DNA of 64,000 nucleotides from Heterohyrax brucei (lineage: Eukaryota > Chordata > Mammalia > Hyracoidea > Procaviidae): NCBI GenBank assembly GCA_028571685.1, contig CM053148.1:83040001-83104000 (forward strand), written 5' to 3'. Below the pieces are notes generated by a model, which was not told the DNA's origin, did no database searches, and worked only from the letters and a program-made list of their open reading frames with translations. Of the stretch, positions 34,099 through 44,235 are shown in pieces. How positions within the stretch are numbered: the stretch's first letter is position 1; each line of letters begins with the position of its first letter. Both the position numbers and the translations under genes were made by a program.

Positions 34099-34428
34099 GT
34101 TTTTATTACCCAGTGTTGCTCTAACATAAACATTACAAGCAAATGGCTTTTAAAAGAAAAAAAAAAATTCTCTCTTATTCTACTAGACTAGAAATCCAAA
34201 TTGAGGGTGTCGGTTCCAAGAGAAGACTTTCTCTATTGGCTCTAGAGGAAGGTCTGAATATCCAATATTCTTCATCTAGGAGCTTCTTTGTGCAGGAGCT
34301 TCAGGTCCAAAGGAAGCACTCTCTTCCTGGTGCTGCTTTCTTGGTGGTATGAGGTTACCATTTCTCTCTGTTTGCTTCTCTTCTTTTTATCTTACAAGAG
34401 ATTGGCTTAAGACACCACCTAGTCTTAT
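34099..34428 (-). mobile_element. LTR, 3' portion (split by RTE)
   Basis: 'tgttgctctaacataaacat', 'ctagactagaaatccaaatt', 'gctttcttggtggtatgagg', 'atcttacaagagattggctt'. Same family, reversed, as 40491-40994. Continues at 36035. Confidence 0.8.
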
Positions 34429-34852
34429 GTTGTTGTCATTGTTGTTAGGTGCCATTGAGTTGGTTCTGACTTATAACAACCCTGTGAACAACAGGGCGGA
34501 ACGCTGCCTGCTCTTACACCATGTCCATAATCTTATTTATACTTAAGCCCATCATTGCAGCCACTGTGTCAATATGTCTTGCCGAGGGTCTTCCTCTTTG
34601 TCGCTGACCCTTCACTTTACCAAGCATGATGTCCTTCTCCAGCGAATGATCCTTCCTGACAACATGTCCAAAGTATGTAGGACACAGTCTTGCCATCTTT
34701 GCTTCCAAGGAGCATTCTCATTGTACTTCTTCCAAAACAGATCTGTTTGTCCTTCTGGCAGTCCACAGTACATGCAACATTCTTCTCCCACAAAATGATT
34801 CAAAGGTATCAGTTCTGTCTTTCTTGTTCATTGTCCAGGTTTCACATGCATA

Positions 34853-35170
34853 TTATGTGACTGAAAATACCACTGCTTGGATCAGGTAAACTTTAGTCTT
34901 CAAGGTGACATGTTTGCTTTTCAATAATTTAGAGAGGTCCTTTGCAGCAGATTTTCCCAATGCAATGTGTTTTTTGATTTCTCGACTGCTGCCTCTGTGG
35001 GCGTTGATTGTGGATCCAAGTAAAACGAAATCCTTGACAACCTCAAGCCTTTCTCCATTCATGACATGTTGCTTACTGGTCCAGTTGTAAGGATTTTTGT
35101 TTTCTTGATGCTGAGATGCAATCCATACCGAAGGCTGTGGTCCTTGATCTTCAGTCAGTAAGTATGTCAA
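34853..35170 (-). pseudogene. RTE ORF C-terminal fragment
   Basis: A 105-codon open part of the RTE polyprotein downstream of the RT active site. It contains ERLEVVKDFVLLGSTINAHR and IKKHIALGKSAAKDLSKLLK, which correspond to the conserved 'v.dFifLGS.I...G....EI..RI.lgr.a...L' segment of RTE/BovB proteins. Ends where frame is lost near 34853. Confidence 0.85.
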
Positions 35171-35332
35171 ATCTTCTTCCCTTCCAGCAAGTAAAGTGCT
35201 GTCATCTGTATAATGAAGGTGGTTAATGAGTCTTCCTCCAATCCTGATGCCTGATTCTTCTTAATATAGTCCAGCTTCTTGGATTATTTGCTTGGCATAC
35301 AGATTGAAAAGGTATGGTGAAAGGACATAGCC

Positions 35333-35779
35333 CTAATGCACACCTCTCTTGACTTTAAAACACGCAGTATCCCCTTGTTCTGTTTGCACAATTGCCTCTT
35401 GATCCGTGTATAGATTCCTCATAAACACAATTAAGTGTTCTGTAATTCCCATTTTATGTAATGTTAACCATAATTTGTTATGTTCCACACAGTTGAATGC
35501 CTTTGCATAGTCAGTGACCCACAGGTAAACATCTTTCTGGTATTCTCTACTTTGAGCCAAGATCCATCTTACATCATTAATGATGTCCCAGGTTCTGTGT
35601 CTTCTTCTGAATCCAGCTTGAATTTCTGGCAGTTCCTTGTCGATACACTGTTGTAGTCGCTTTTGAATGATCTGGAGCAAAATTTTACTTGCATGTGATA
35701 TTAATGCTATTGTTTGGTAATTTCTGCATTTGGTGGGATCACATTTCTTTGGAATGGTCATAAATATGGATCTGTTCAA
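35333..35779 (-). pseudogene. RTE reverse transcriptase domain, fingers and palm
   Basis: 148 codons open. Starts inside the region MTIPKKCDPTKCRNYQTIAL (finger motif, 'PIPKKG....NYRPI'), then PEIQAGFRRRHRTWDIINDV, then the palm motif A as VTDYAKAFNCVEHNKLW with the catalytic Asp kept (expected FIDYAKAFDCV). Ends ...FKVKRGVH just before a stop, where the family continues (RQGC). Together with the YTDD box at 35201 this identifies an RTE-clade non-LTR reverse transcriptase. Function when intact: target-primed reverse transcription of its own RNA and, by inference, of the SINE RNA sharing its tail. Dead copy. Confidence 0.9.
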
Positions 35780-35788
35780 GTTAATTGG

Positions 35789-36024
35789 TCAGGTAGCTGT
35801 CCTCCAAATTTCTTGCCATAGATGAGTGAGCACTTCCAGAGCTGCATGTGTTTGTTGAAATATCTCGAATGATACACCATCAATTCCTGGAGACTTGTTT
35901 TTCACCAGTGCCTTCAAGGCAACTTCAACTTCTTTCTTCAGTGACTTTGGTTCCTGATCATATGCTACCTTCTCAAATGGCTGAACATCAAACAGTTCTT
36001 TCTGGTAAAATGAGTTTGTGTAAT
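35789..36024 (-). pseudogene. RTE polyprotein, segment before the RT fingers
   Basis: Encodes DYTNSFYQKELFDVQPFEKV and VEVALKALVKNKSPGIDGVS, the linker and the conserved 'al....nKs.G.DgI..E' motif that precedes RT. The open frame runs on to 36142, but those first codons are translated LTR sequence beyond the insertion site and do not belong to the RTE. Confidence 0.85.
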
Positions 36025-36034
36025 CTAGTCTTAT

Positions 36035-36195
36035 AGAGCTCATCAATATAGCTGCCACTAATCTATCCCATTGTATCATAGTTATAGGATTTATAACACA
36101 GAGAGATATCACATCAGATGACAAAATGGTAGAAAACCACACAAAATTGGGAACTGTGAGCCAGCCAAGTTGACAGGTATTTTGGTTTACATAGA
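36035..36195 (-). mobile_element. LTR, 5' portion (split by RTE)
   Basis: 'aatatagctgccactaatct', 'atatcacatcagatgacaaa', 'gagccagccaagttgacagg'. Completes the LTR begun at 34099. Its outer end near 36195 is worn. Confidence 0.75.
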
Positions 36196-36710
36196 TATTC
36201 AGGTCTACATTGCCATCCTCACCTGAATGAAGGTTATTGATTGCTGGAATATGAGTTATTCAATTCAAAACCAAAGCCACAAGTTCAAAATAGAACTGGT
36301 AAGGTGCTTTTTTTTAAAGCTTAACTATTTCACCTTGAGCCCTTCGTCCAGACTCCATAATACAAATTTTCACTTAATTTACTCTGGAGAGTGGAACTGG
36401 AAATCATGTGAATTGAACTCAAAATGTTACATGGGAAAATACTTGGGTATTTTGATCTGACTTATTTGGGAAGTCTTCATTTCCTCATTTTGAAATCTAG
36501 TGAGAAAAGAATGAATAGTTTCCTACATTTGTGGATGAAGAGTGTATTGAGAGGCTCTCACCCTGTTGAAACTCTTGGCATACTTGGCTTCTGGTTCTTT
36601 CAACTGATTCAGGGAAGCCAGTGCTTGAAGCCAAACTGTTCTCAACACAAAGCTGGGCATTTCATGTGAATGAGATGTGAGGTGGTATTTCACAGCACTT
36701 TTACAGACTT
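36196..36710. other. No recognised feature
   Basis: Unique sequence; two 77-81 codon frames without domains. Confidence 0.45.
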
Positions 36711-36880
36711 TGGAAACTCTCGTGGTATAGTAGTTACAGGTTTAGACTGCTAACCAAAAATTCAGCTGTTCAAATCCACCAGACACTCCTTGAAATCTCT
36801 ATGAGGCAGTTCTACTCTGTCCTATAGGGTTTCCAGAAATCAGAATAGACTTGATTGTAACAGGTTTTTTTTTTTTTTTT
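36711..36880 (+). mobile_element. AfroSINE copy, full length
   Basis: 'gaaactctcgtggtatagta', 'gctgttcaaatccaccagac', tail 'attgtaacaggttttttttt'. Confidence 0.9.
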
Positions 36881-37122
36881 AATAGAATTCAATTCAGTGT
36901 TTACCAGAGCTTGATGTTCATATATTCCTGTCTCTACAAAAAGAGAAATTATGGGTGTTAAACAGTATCATTAATGATTGCCTTTTGGAATGAAGCTTTG
37001 GAGCTATCTAGTTTTTCAGTAATGGTTTACCAAAGGTTTTACTTTTTAAGTTGCATACTCATCAAGGTTGCATTCTTTCACACTGCCATGTAAACTACAA
37101 AGACAATAAACCAACCAACAAC

Positions 37123-37322
37123 AACTCTTGTTGCCATGTCAACTCTGACTCATGGGGAGACTGTATTTGTCAGAGTGAATTTGAGCTCCACAGGTTTTCA
37201 TTGTGAGTTTTTGGAAGTAGACTGCCAAACTTTTCTTATAGAGCACCTCAGGGTAGACTCAAAACACTAACCTTTTAATTAATAGTCTATCAAGTGATGA
37301 TATATGCTACCTAGAGACTCCA
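37123..37322 (-). mobile_element. Long AfroSINE variant
   Basis: 'ttgttgccatgtcaactctg', 'ttttggaagtagactgccaa', 'ctcagggtagactcaaaaca', head 'gctacctagagactcc'. Confidence 0.75.
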
Positions 37323-37735
37323 AAGGATTCTGGAAATATTGATTACCATAAATGATTTTTGCCTTAATTTTTTTTTTAGTACATTTACAACAATATTCTT
37401 ACTTGGTCTAGGAAATGTTCTTGGGACTAAGAAACTATATATATGATTCAAAGAAATATGTAAAACATAAGCCACTAAACCAAACACAAACAGAGTAGGA
37501 GAATCTGTGTGTGAAGGACACTGGAGGCCGGTGGTGCTTCAAAAGGTGTAGTAAGAGAGACTGAAAAGAGAAACAGCACAGAATCTTTCATGGTCAAGGA
37601 GGAATGTCAAGCATCTAGAAGTCTGAGAAAGGTGTCCTGTCAGTTTCTTAACTGGGAATCACATATCCGCTTCTTTCAAAGAATAGAGCTGATTTGAGGG
37701 TGGGTGTATATCCAAATAAAAAATAAGAAAGACCA
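37323..37735. other. No recognised feature
   Basis: Unique sequence. Confidence 0.45.
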
Positions 37736-37895
37736 AAGGTACCTGCTGCCATCAATTCGAGTCTGACACGTAGAGACGCTAGAGGTCAGAGTAGAACTGT
37801 CCCATAGAGTTTCTAAGGAATGCCTGGAAGTCTTGAAATGTCAACCTTGCGCTTAGGAGATGTAGCACTTAACCCACTACGCCACCAGGGTTTTT
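37736..37895 (-). mobile_element. AfroSINE copy, full length
   Basis: 'gctgccatcaattcgagtct', 'cagagtagaactgtcccata', head 'ctacgccaccagggttttt'. Confidence 0.92.
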
Positions 37896-38030
37896 AGACC
37901 AAAGATGTTGGCTGGCTATTTCCTGTGCTCATCCTTTTCTGTTTTGTTTATTTTTGTATATTTCTCATGCAAGCTGAAGGCATGTGTAAAATCCAACCTC
38001 TATTACCTAAGTAGATTAAAAAAAAAATCA

Positions 38031-38069
38031 TTGCTTTTGAGTCAATTTTGACTCCTAGTGACCCTGTAA
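38031..38069 (-). mobile_element. SINE 3'-end fragment
   Basis: 'ttgcttttgagtcaattttg' then 'actcctagtgaccctgtaac': the last 40 bases of the SINE placed directly before a complete copy. Confidence 0.6.
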
Positions 38070-38221
38070 CCCAGTGCCATCTTGTCAGTTCTGACTCATA
38101 GTGACTCTATAGGAAAGAGTAAAACTTCCCTGTAGGGTTTCTCAGGAGCACCTAGTGGAATCAACCCATCAAGCTTTTAGCTTGCGGTCTAGTTCTTAAC
38201 CACTATACCACCAGGGTTTCC
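38070..38221 (-). mobile_element. AfroSINE copy
   Basis: 'cagtgccatcttgtcagttc', 'ctaggaaagagt'-type body, head 'tataccaccagggtttcct'. Confidence 0.9.
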
Positions 38222-38255
38222 TAAAACCAAGAAAAACATGTGAATATACCAAAGC

Positions 38256-38420
38256 AAAACCAAATCCCCTGCCACTGAGTTGATTCTGCCTCATAGCAAC
38301 CCTTTACAACAGAGTAGACCTGCCCCATAAGACTTTCCAAGAGGTGCCTGATGGATTTGAACTGCCAGCCTTTTGGTTAGCAGCCGTAGCACCTAACCAC
38401 TACGTAATCAGGGTTTCTTA
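38256..38420 (-). mobile_element. AfroSINE copy, full length
   Basis: 'gcaaaaccaaatcccctgcc', 'ggatttgaactgccagcctt', head 'tacgtaatcagggtttctt'. Confidence 0.92.
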
Positions 38421-38474
38421 CGAAAGGTTAAACGATTGACATGTTTGTTGTTGTCATATGTGAATAAATGCCAA

Positions 38475-38672
38475 ACAGCCGTTGTTATCACGCTGTTTCG
38501 ACTCACAGTGGCCCGGTAAGACAGAGCAACGCTGCTTCATGGGGCTTTCAAGGCTATATTTACAGAAGTGGACTGCCACACCTTTCTTCCCAGAAACTGC
38601 TGGTGGGTTCAAACCACTGACTCTTGGCTAGCAACCAAGTTCTTAATCACAGCTGGGCCAGGGCTGCCTTCA
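38475..38672 (-). mobile_element. Long AfroSINE variant
   Basis: 'acagccgttgttatcacgct', 'agaagtggactgccacacct', 'gctggtgggttcaaaccact', head 'gctgggccagggctgcc'. Confidence 0.8.
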
Positions 38673-38837
38673 TAATCATATACAAATATTTAATTTTACA
38701 GTGACTTACAGGTCTCTGATCACTCCTTTGCAAATACAATGGTGATTAATTAGCATATCTAAAGCTGATTTAATGGAAAATCCCTTGTAGTCTTTTCACT
38801 CACTGGATATGCCCATATGCAAAAACAGTTTGGGTAG

Positions 38838-39006
38838 AGACAACCTGGTGATATAATGTTTAAGTGATACATCTCCTAACCAAAAAGCTAGCAGTTCAAA
38901 TCTGCCAGGCACTCCTTGGAGATTCTGGAGAGCAATTCTACCCTGTCCTACAGGGTCGCTGTGAGTTGGAATCGGTTTGATGGCAGTGGATTTGATTTTG
39001 GTTTGG
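38838..39006 (+). mobile_element. AfroSINE copy, full length
   Basis: 'agacaacctggtgatataat', 'ctacagggtcgctgtgagtt', tail 'agtggatttgattttggttt'. Confidence 0.92.
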
Positions 39007-39440
39007 TATATTCACATGGAAAGAATAAACAATGCCACCCACAAAGAGACAAAACTCTAGTTCCAGATTTGGGATGAAGGCATAGGGTAATCAAGAGGCA
39101 GACATGCAAGGACAAAAGCAAAGCAACACAAGTAAAGAGTGGTCAGAGACAGAATTCCAGTACAGAAAACTGAGGACGGGGGACTACGGCACACCCACAG
39201 TGAAAATCCCGAGTTTTACTGAGGCAGGTGGTGAAAACGATATCGTATTTCAAAGCCTTACAAATCATGAGTGCTTGGGTGAGGGATGACCATATACTCC
39301 CGAGCTGGCAAACTCTGAAAAGATCAGAATTCTGTACATTGACACAAAAGCTTATCCTAGCAAGAATGAGGGCAACTAAATTAGATCAACCAAATTCTTT
39401 CTCCCAAATTTTAAATGTCAGATACCAAGGTACCCGTATG
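39007..39440. other. No recognised feature
   Basis: Unique sequence; two overlapping frames (39104, 39228) have no domain and the second runs into a SINE. Confidence 0.45.
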
Positions 39441-39599
39441 ATACCTGTTGCTGTTGAGTTAATTTTGACTCACAGAGAGACCTTACAAGACATAGTAAAA
39501 CTATCCCATAGGGTTTCCAAAGACCCCCCTGGTGAATTTGAATAGTCAACCTTTTGTTACTAGCCCTAGCTCTTAACTACTATGCCTCCAGGGTTTCCT
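39441..39599 (-). mobile_element. AfroSINE copy, full length
   Basis: 'ttgctgttgagttaattttg', 'ccctggtgaatttgaatagt', head 'atgcctccagggtttcct'. Confidence 0.9.
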
Positions 39600-39617
39600 C
39601 GGTAGTCAATGGAGTCC

Positions 39618-39668
39618 GTAGTGTCACCATGAGTTGAAAATGACTCGATGGCAAAGGGTTTGCCTTTA
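39618..39668 (+). mobile_element. SINE 3'-end fragment
   Basis: 'gtagtgtcaccatgagttga' then 'aaatgactcgatggcaaagg' and 'gtttgcctt': a truncated GGTTT-tail copy. Confidence 0.65.
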
Positions 39669-39774
39669 GCCAAACAGCAGCAAAAAATAAGCCATCAGCC
39701 CTTGAAGTTTCCCAGGGCAAACATGGAGTTGGTCATCTACCCTACCACTGTTTTATAGAAGCAGACAAAAAAAA

Positions 39775-39812
39775 TATTGTCACAGAGTCAGTTCTAACTC
39801 AGAGAAACAGCA
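39775..39812 (-). mobile_element. SINE/RTE 3'-end fragment
   Basis: 'attgtcacagagtcagttct' then 'aactcagagaaacagcac'. Short and diverged. Confidence 0.45.
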
Positions 39813-39947
39813 CTCCAATTGTAGTCTCCATTGACACCAACAACATTGAGCAGATAGTTCAGTTTTCTGTTTAGGAGAAGCAGGTGGAGCTTCCATTCCC
39901 TCCCTAAATGTTGTTGGCAGGGACCTAATCATCCTCTATCACCTTCG

Positions 39948-40100
39948 ACAAGATGGACCAACACAGAGGCTGCCAAAATGTGCCCAAGGATAACAGCGAT
40001 TGTAAGGAGGGCCCAGGACCAGGCGCTGCTGAGTTTGGTTGTACACAGGGTTGTTAGGTGTTAGAACTGACTCAACGGAACCTAACAACACCAACAACTA
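39948..40100 (+). mobile_element. RTE LINE 3' terminus
   Basis: 'gcccaaggataacagcgatt', 'ggcccaggaccaggcgctgc', ending 'cggaacctaacaacaccaac'. Upstream joint unclear. Confidence 0.75.
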
Positions 40101-40459
40101 TTTCAGTTTTTCTCACCTTTTTGGATTGTCTGTATGTGCTGATAAACATTTAAATGCTCGTTAAGTCAGAGGTCATCGCTTCGGAAGTCTAGAGACCATA
40201 GCCAGCTGAGAGTCTCAATTCATCATAAATATTTTTAAATAGATCTTAATTTTGATCCAGAGAAAAGTCCCACAGTTCGGACAGGAATATAAAATCAATT
40301 TCCCGTATAATTACAGTTTACAAGAAAATTAAAGCCTTCCTCTTGAACTTTACCATTGTTAGTAGCTGTGATAGCAAAAATATGTGTTTTCCAACAATGC
40401 ATTACAGAATCTTAGGAGCAGACAAGGAAATTTCTAAAGTAGTTTCTACTATAACAAGA
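40101..40459. other. No recognised feature
   Basis: Unique AT-rich sequence. Confidence 0.45.
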
Positions 40460-40490
40460 TGAGATTATATTGTGTTATGTTCAAGGAGAC

Positions 40491-40994
40491 TGTTTTAGTT
40501 ATCTATTGCTGCTTTAACAGAAATATCACAAGTGGACAGCTTTAAAAAGAGAGATTTTATTTTGTCACAATCCAGTAGGTTAAAAGTCCAAATCCGTGTG
40601 TCTATTCCAGGACAGGGCTCACTCCTTAATTACCAGGTCTGGCAGAGGGTCTTTGTGTTGACTCAGTCTTTGGTCAGGCAGCATCTTGGTGATACAGGAA
40701 CCTCAGGTCTGAAAGTTGTACTCTATCTACCTCCGGTACTGCTTTCTTGATGGTATGAGATTCCCGACTCTCTCTGCTAGCTTCTTTCCTTTATATCTCA
40801 AGAGACAGCCCCAAAGCATAAAACAACCTTATACACTGAGTCCGGCTACACCAACACAATTATTGCCTGTCTCCCCTCATTCTCATCACGGAGTCAAGGT
40901 TTACGGCATGGAGGAACATCACACAATACCAGGAATCCTGGCCGAGCCAAACATCTACACATGCTTTTGGGTGAATAGAAATCAACTCATGACA
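40491..40994 (-). mobile_element. Solo LTR with perfect 5-bp target duplication
   Basis: 504 bases from TGTTTTAGTTATC to 'aactcatgaca', flanked by gagac at 40486-40490 and 40995-40999. Internal blocks 'acaatccagtaggttaaaag', 'tttctttcctttatatctca' and 'cacacaataccaggaatcct' are shared, reversed, with the plus-strand LTRs. An antisense AATAAA equivalent is near the left end. TG..CA termini and 5-bp duplication support an ERVL/MaLR-type element. Lies at the end of an RTE fragment. Confidence 0.9.
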
Positions 40995-41265
40995 GAGACT
41001 TGTGTACAACAGAAGGAAAAGATCACTCAATCTTGGGTGATCTTCGTAATTGCTGGTATATTTGAGTCCACTGTTGTGGCAAGTTTGTTGATCTATCTTG
41101 TCGAAGATTTCTCAAATTCTTTTGGACCTTATGTTTTACCAAAAGTGATGTTTTGTTCCACGGACTGGTCTTTTCTGGCAATATGTCCTAAACAAGGGTG
41201 CTGAAATCTTACAGTTCTCCATTCCAAGGAACATTCTGGTGAAGACTGATTTGTTTCTTCTTACA
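40995..41265 (-). mobile_element. RTE LINE 3'-region fragment beside the LTR
   Basis: 'gacttgtgtacaacagaagg', 'tttaccaaaagtgatgtttt', 'tccaaggaacattctggtga'. Its last 30 or so bases seem to lie left of the LTR (about 40460-40490), strongly altered. Confidence 0.7.
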
Positions 41266-42546
41266 TATCATCTGTTTAGGCCCAATCCAAACAAATAAAA
41301 TAGGAACACTGACACAGTTTTTTTCAAATTTCACTGGAATTCTGCTTCTCTTAGAACTTTCTAGAATTCTTTGAAATTGCTGATTTCACTGTTTTACAGA
41401 ATCCTGTCAAATTTGTGTAATTTCTTGTAAAGATTGATACAAGTGGATCAGAGATGTGTCAGGATCTGAAATGTTCCCCAGAAACATGTACTTACATTAT
41501 CTGGTATATCTTCAACAACAAATAAATGATAAATAAAATTAGACTGAAAAGTGTCACTCTTCCATTACCATACAAGTGTGTTGGAATCCAATTACTTTAA
41601 TTTTCTGACTATAGGTAAAGTGATTGTATCACACTGGTAGGAATATACCACAAATACAAAACTAATGATGAGGAAAAAGTGGTGTTCCCCAGACACAATC
41701 CTATAAAGCATATTTCTGTTAGTTATACTAGCAAGGAAATAGTAAACTTGAATGCATTTCTCTAAAATTCCTTTCAGCCTGTTGATTCTGATGTCTTATA
41801 AAACCAGGTTTTTCCCTCCTTAGTATGTCCACATATGTTCCTTAACTTTCTTCAGTCTTAAAATTACCTCATTAGTCAAAACAGTTCCAGAAACAAAATT
41901 GAACCGCATAATTAATTGCTGTGTTTTTAGGTATATTTGATTTTCTATATAAGGTGTGATATTATGAATAATATCCTTTTGGAATACAGTGACCATTCAG
42001 TCTACTTTTTACAAGACTGCTAATGAAACTACATCACAAGTAAAGTATGTTTTGGTGGGATTTTTATAAAAGTTTTACTTCCAATATTACACATTTCTTA
42101 GGAGCATGAACATTTATGTTTTAATGACAGTTCTCAGAAACGTGTGAAAATGTGCAGATGCAAACCTCTGCAGAATTAAGCATGTGGTTAAAGGTGATCT
42201 TTCCTCAATTACTTAGCTTCATCATTAACAACTTGCAAGTTAAATAAATTTAAAACAAATTATTCCCGACCCTCAATCATAAAACAATCAATCTACCTGT
42301 TACAAATCTGTACAAGTATTGAACTAAAATTGCCTATTTTTTTCTGGATTCCAAAGACATCATAGCAATTACTATTGAATATTGATTTTTAAAAACAGCC
42401 AGCAAACATATGAAATAAAAGTTAAACTAAATTACTTGATTAGAATTTTTTACTTTCTACTTTTAAGTGAATGAGAAGATCCAGGGAAGGCCTAGAGATG
42501 ATATGGATAGTGAAATAAAAGAATAGCCCCTTCCGAACATCAAAGT
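41266..42546. other. Unique AT-rich stretch
   Basis: About 1.3 kb with no repeat or gene recognised. Confidence 0.45.
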
Positions 42547-42710
42547 GGAAAGCCTGGTGTCCCAGTGGTTAAGAGCTATGGCTGCTAAACAGAAGGTCAG
42601 CAGTTCGAATCCACCAACAGCTCCTTGAAAACTGTGTGGGCAGTTCTACTCTGTCCTGTGGTGTCATTGTGAGTTAGAATTGACTCCGTGGCAGCAGGAT
42701 TTTCGGTGGG
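42547..42710 (+). mobile_element. AfroSINE copy, full length
   Basis: 'gcctggtgtcccagtggtta' A box, 'cagcagttcgaatccaccaa' B box, tail 'ccgtggcagcaggattttcg'. Confidence 0.92.
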
Positions 42711-42879
42711 GAGGGGTTTATACTGCAGAATACATATACATATGCGCAGAGAGAGGAGGAAAATGACAAGCCAAGAAAATAAACATTTGACCATGCCAGG
42801 TTTATCATCACCTGTATAGACTTAGGCAAGGTGACCCATTTTTTCATGATCGTTTGTGAAGTCAATTCTTTCCTATTGC

Positions 42880-42945
42880 CATTTTACAGATGGGGAAATG
42901 AGACTAAAGGAGATTTGGTAATCTGCCCAAGATCTTATAATATGT
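42880..42945 (-). mobile_element. MIR SINE core, antisense
   Basis: 'cattttacagatggggaaat' then 'gagactaaaggagatttggt' and 'aatctgcccaagatcttata' follow the conserved MIR core in reverse. Confidence 0.65.
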
Positions 42946-43019
42946 GCGTTAATGCAGACATCATCTGCCTCAAAACATGTGATGTTTCCACCGAAAGTTT
43001 CTGATTGATTTACCTCTCT

Positions 43020-43115
43020 TCCTGGAGCCCCAAGAGGCCCAGGGGTTCAGAAACCCCAAGGGGCCAGTCCTACTGTACACTTTGGGGTCACTATGAGCTA
43101 GTATCAATGCAACAC
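43020..43115 (+). mobile_element. AfroSINE copy with internal deletion
   Basis: 'ggagccccaagaggcccagg' head joins directly to 'gaaaccccaaggggccagtc' body, so the B-box part is missing. Confidence 0.55.
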
Positions 43116-43279
43116 CAATGAATGCAGAGGCTTAAATCCCGAAGCAAATTTGGCATCTCCATACATGTCACCTTTCATCAGCAAATGGCCATTATTTTTG
43201 ACAGTTAGCTGAATAATTATTCTTTTCCTTCTTTCCTTTTTTCCTTCCCCTCTCCTTCTCTCTATTTATTTATGGGGCT

Positions 43280-43779
43280 TGTATGAGTCAACCAGTACCT
43301 CTCTAACAGAAACACCACAAGTGAATGTCTTTAACAAGGACAAGTTTATTCTCACACAGCCTGGTAGGCTAGAAGTCTGAATTCAGAGTGCCAGCTTCAG
43401 GGGTGTGCATTCTCTGCTGGCTCTGGAGAAAGGCCTTTGTGTTGTGTCAGTCTTTCTTTAGCCTGAAAGCTTCTCAGTGCAGGATCCGTAGCCTCAAAGG
43501 ACACACTCTGCTCTCAGTGCTGTGTTCTTGATGGTTTAAGATCTCTAGCTCTCTCTAATAGCTTTTCTCCTTTATATCTCAAGAGACTGTCTCAAGGTAC
43601 AAAACAGTGTTATACATTGAGTTCTGTCCCACCAATGTAACTGACAGCCATCCACCATCATTGATGTTGTAGTGGTAGGATTTACAGCTTGGAGGAACAT
43701 CACACAATACCAGGAATCACGGCCGAACCAAATCAAACTGCCACGCACCCTTTTTGGGGAATACAATTCAATCCATGAC
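43280..43779 (-). mobile_element. Solo LTR
   Basis: 'ctctctaacagaaacaccac', 'agcctggtaggctagaagtc', 'ctctgctggctctggagaaa', 'tcaatccatgact' at the outer end. Same family as 40491-40994 by ordered blocks. No clean target duplication. Confidence 0.8.
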
Positions 43780-43946
43780 TAGAGTCTTTTCATTTTTAAA
43801 CTTTAAACTCTTCATAGACACAATGTCCCAAAGATGACTTTCTAATGGATTTTTACGAATGAACAAATAGCCTTCCTTTTCTAACACCTGAGAAGCCGTG
43901 TACTCAGAGTATGGGTTCCTTTTTCAGTTGATGTACACATGCATTA

Positions 43947-44235
43947 GTTGCCCTCAAATCAGACCGCCAACACACGGCAACACCATGCACAACAGAACAA
44001 AACTTTCTGTGCCATCTCCATGACCCATTGCAGAAAATGTTCCATTGTGATCCACAGGGTTTTCATTAGCTGATGTTCAGAAGTAGAACAAGTTTTTCTT
44101 TACAGTTTATCTTAATCTAAAAGTTCACCTGAATCCTCTTTACCCTCTAAGAGACTCACAAGCCTTCACTGACAAACAGGTCGGGGCTGTGAGGTACGCT
44201 GGCCAAAAATCTAACTGTTGAGCAACGAAAGCCTC
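43947..44235 (-). mobile_element. Third SINE type, tRNA-Gly-like head
   Basis: About 290 bases. 'gttgccctcaaatcagaccg' tail, 'ccacagggttttcattagct', 'acctgaatcctctttaccct', 'gctgtgaggtacgctggcca' at the worn tRNA-like head. Differs from AfroSINE in its middle. Name not known to me. Confidence 0.5.

Larger units (their letters stand above)
34429..36024 (-). mobile_element. RTE/BovB-type LINE, 1.6 kb, with RT domain
   Basis: Flanked by perfect 10-bp direct repeats ctagtcttat (34419-34428 and 36025-36034). The 3' end lies at 34429 ('gttgttgtcattgttgttag'). The element is 5'-truncated at 36024 and keeps most of the reverse transcriptase and the C-terminal region. The catalytic YADD box is present as YTDD at 35201-35212 (minus strand), an Ala-to-Thr change. 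Several stops and frameshifts make it inactive. Confidence 0.93.

Noticed and set aside
35789..36142. A 117-codon frame taken as one protein
   Set aside because: The target duplication at 36025 shows that codons above that point are LTR sequence; only 35789-36024 is RTE.
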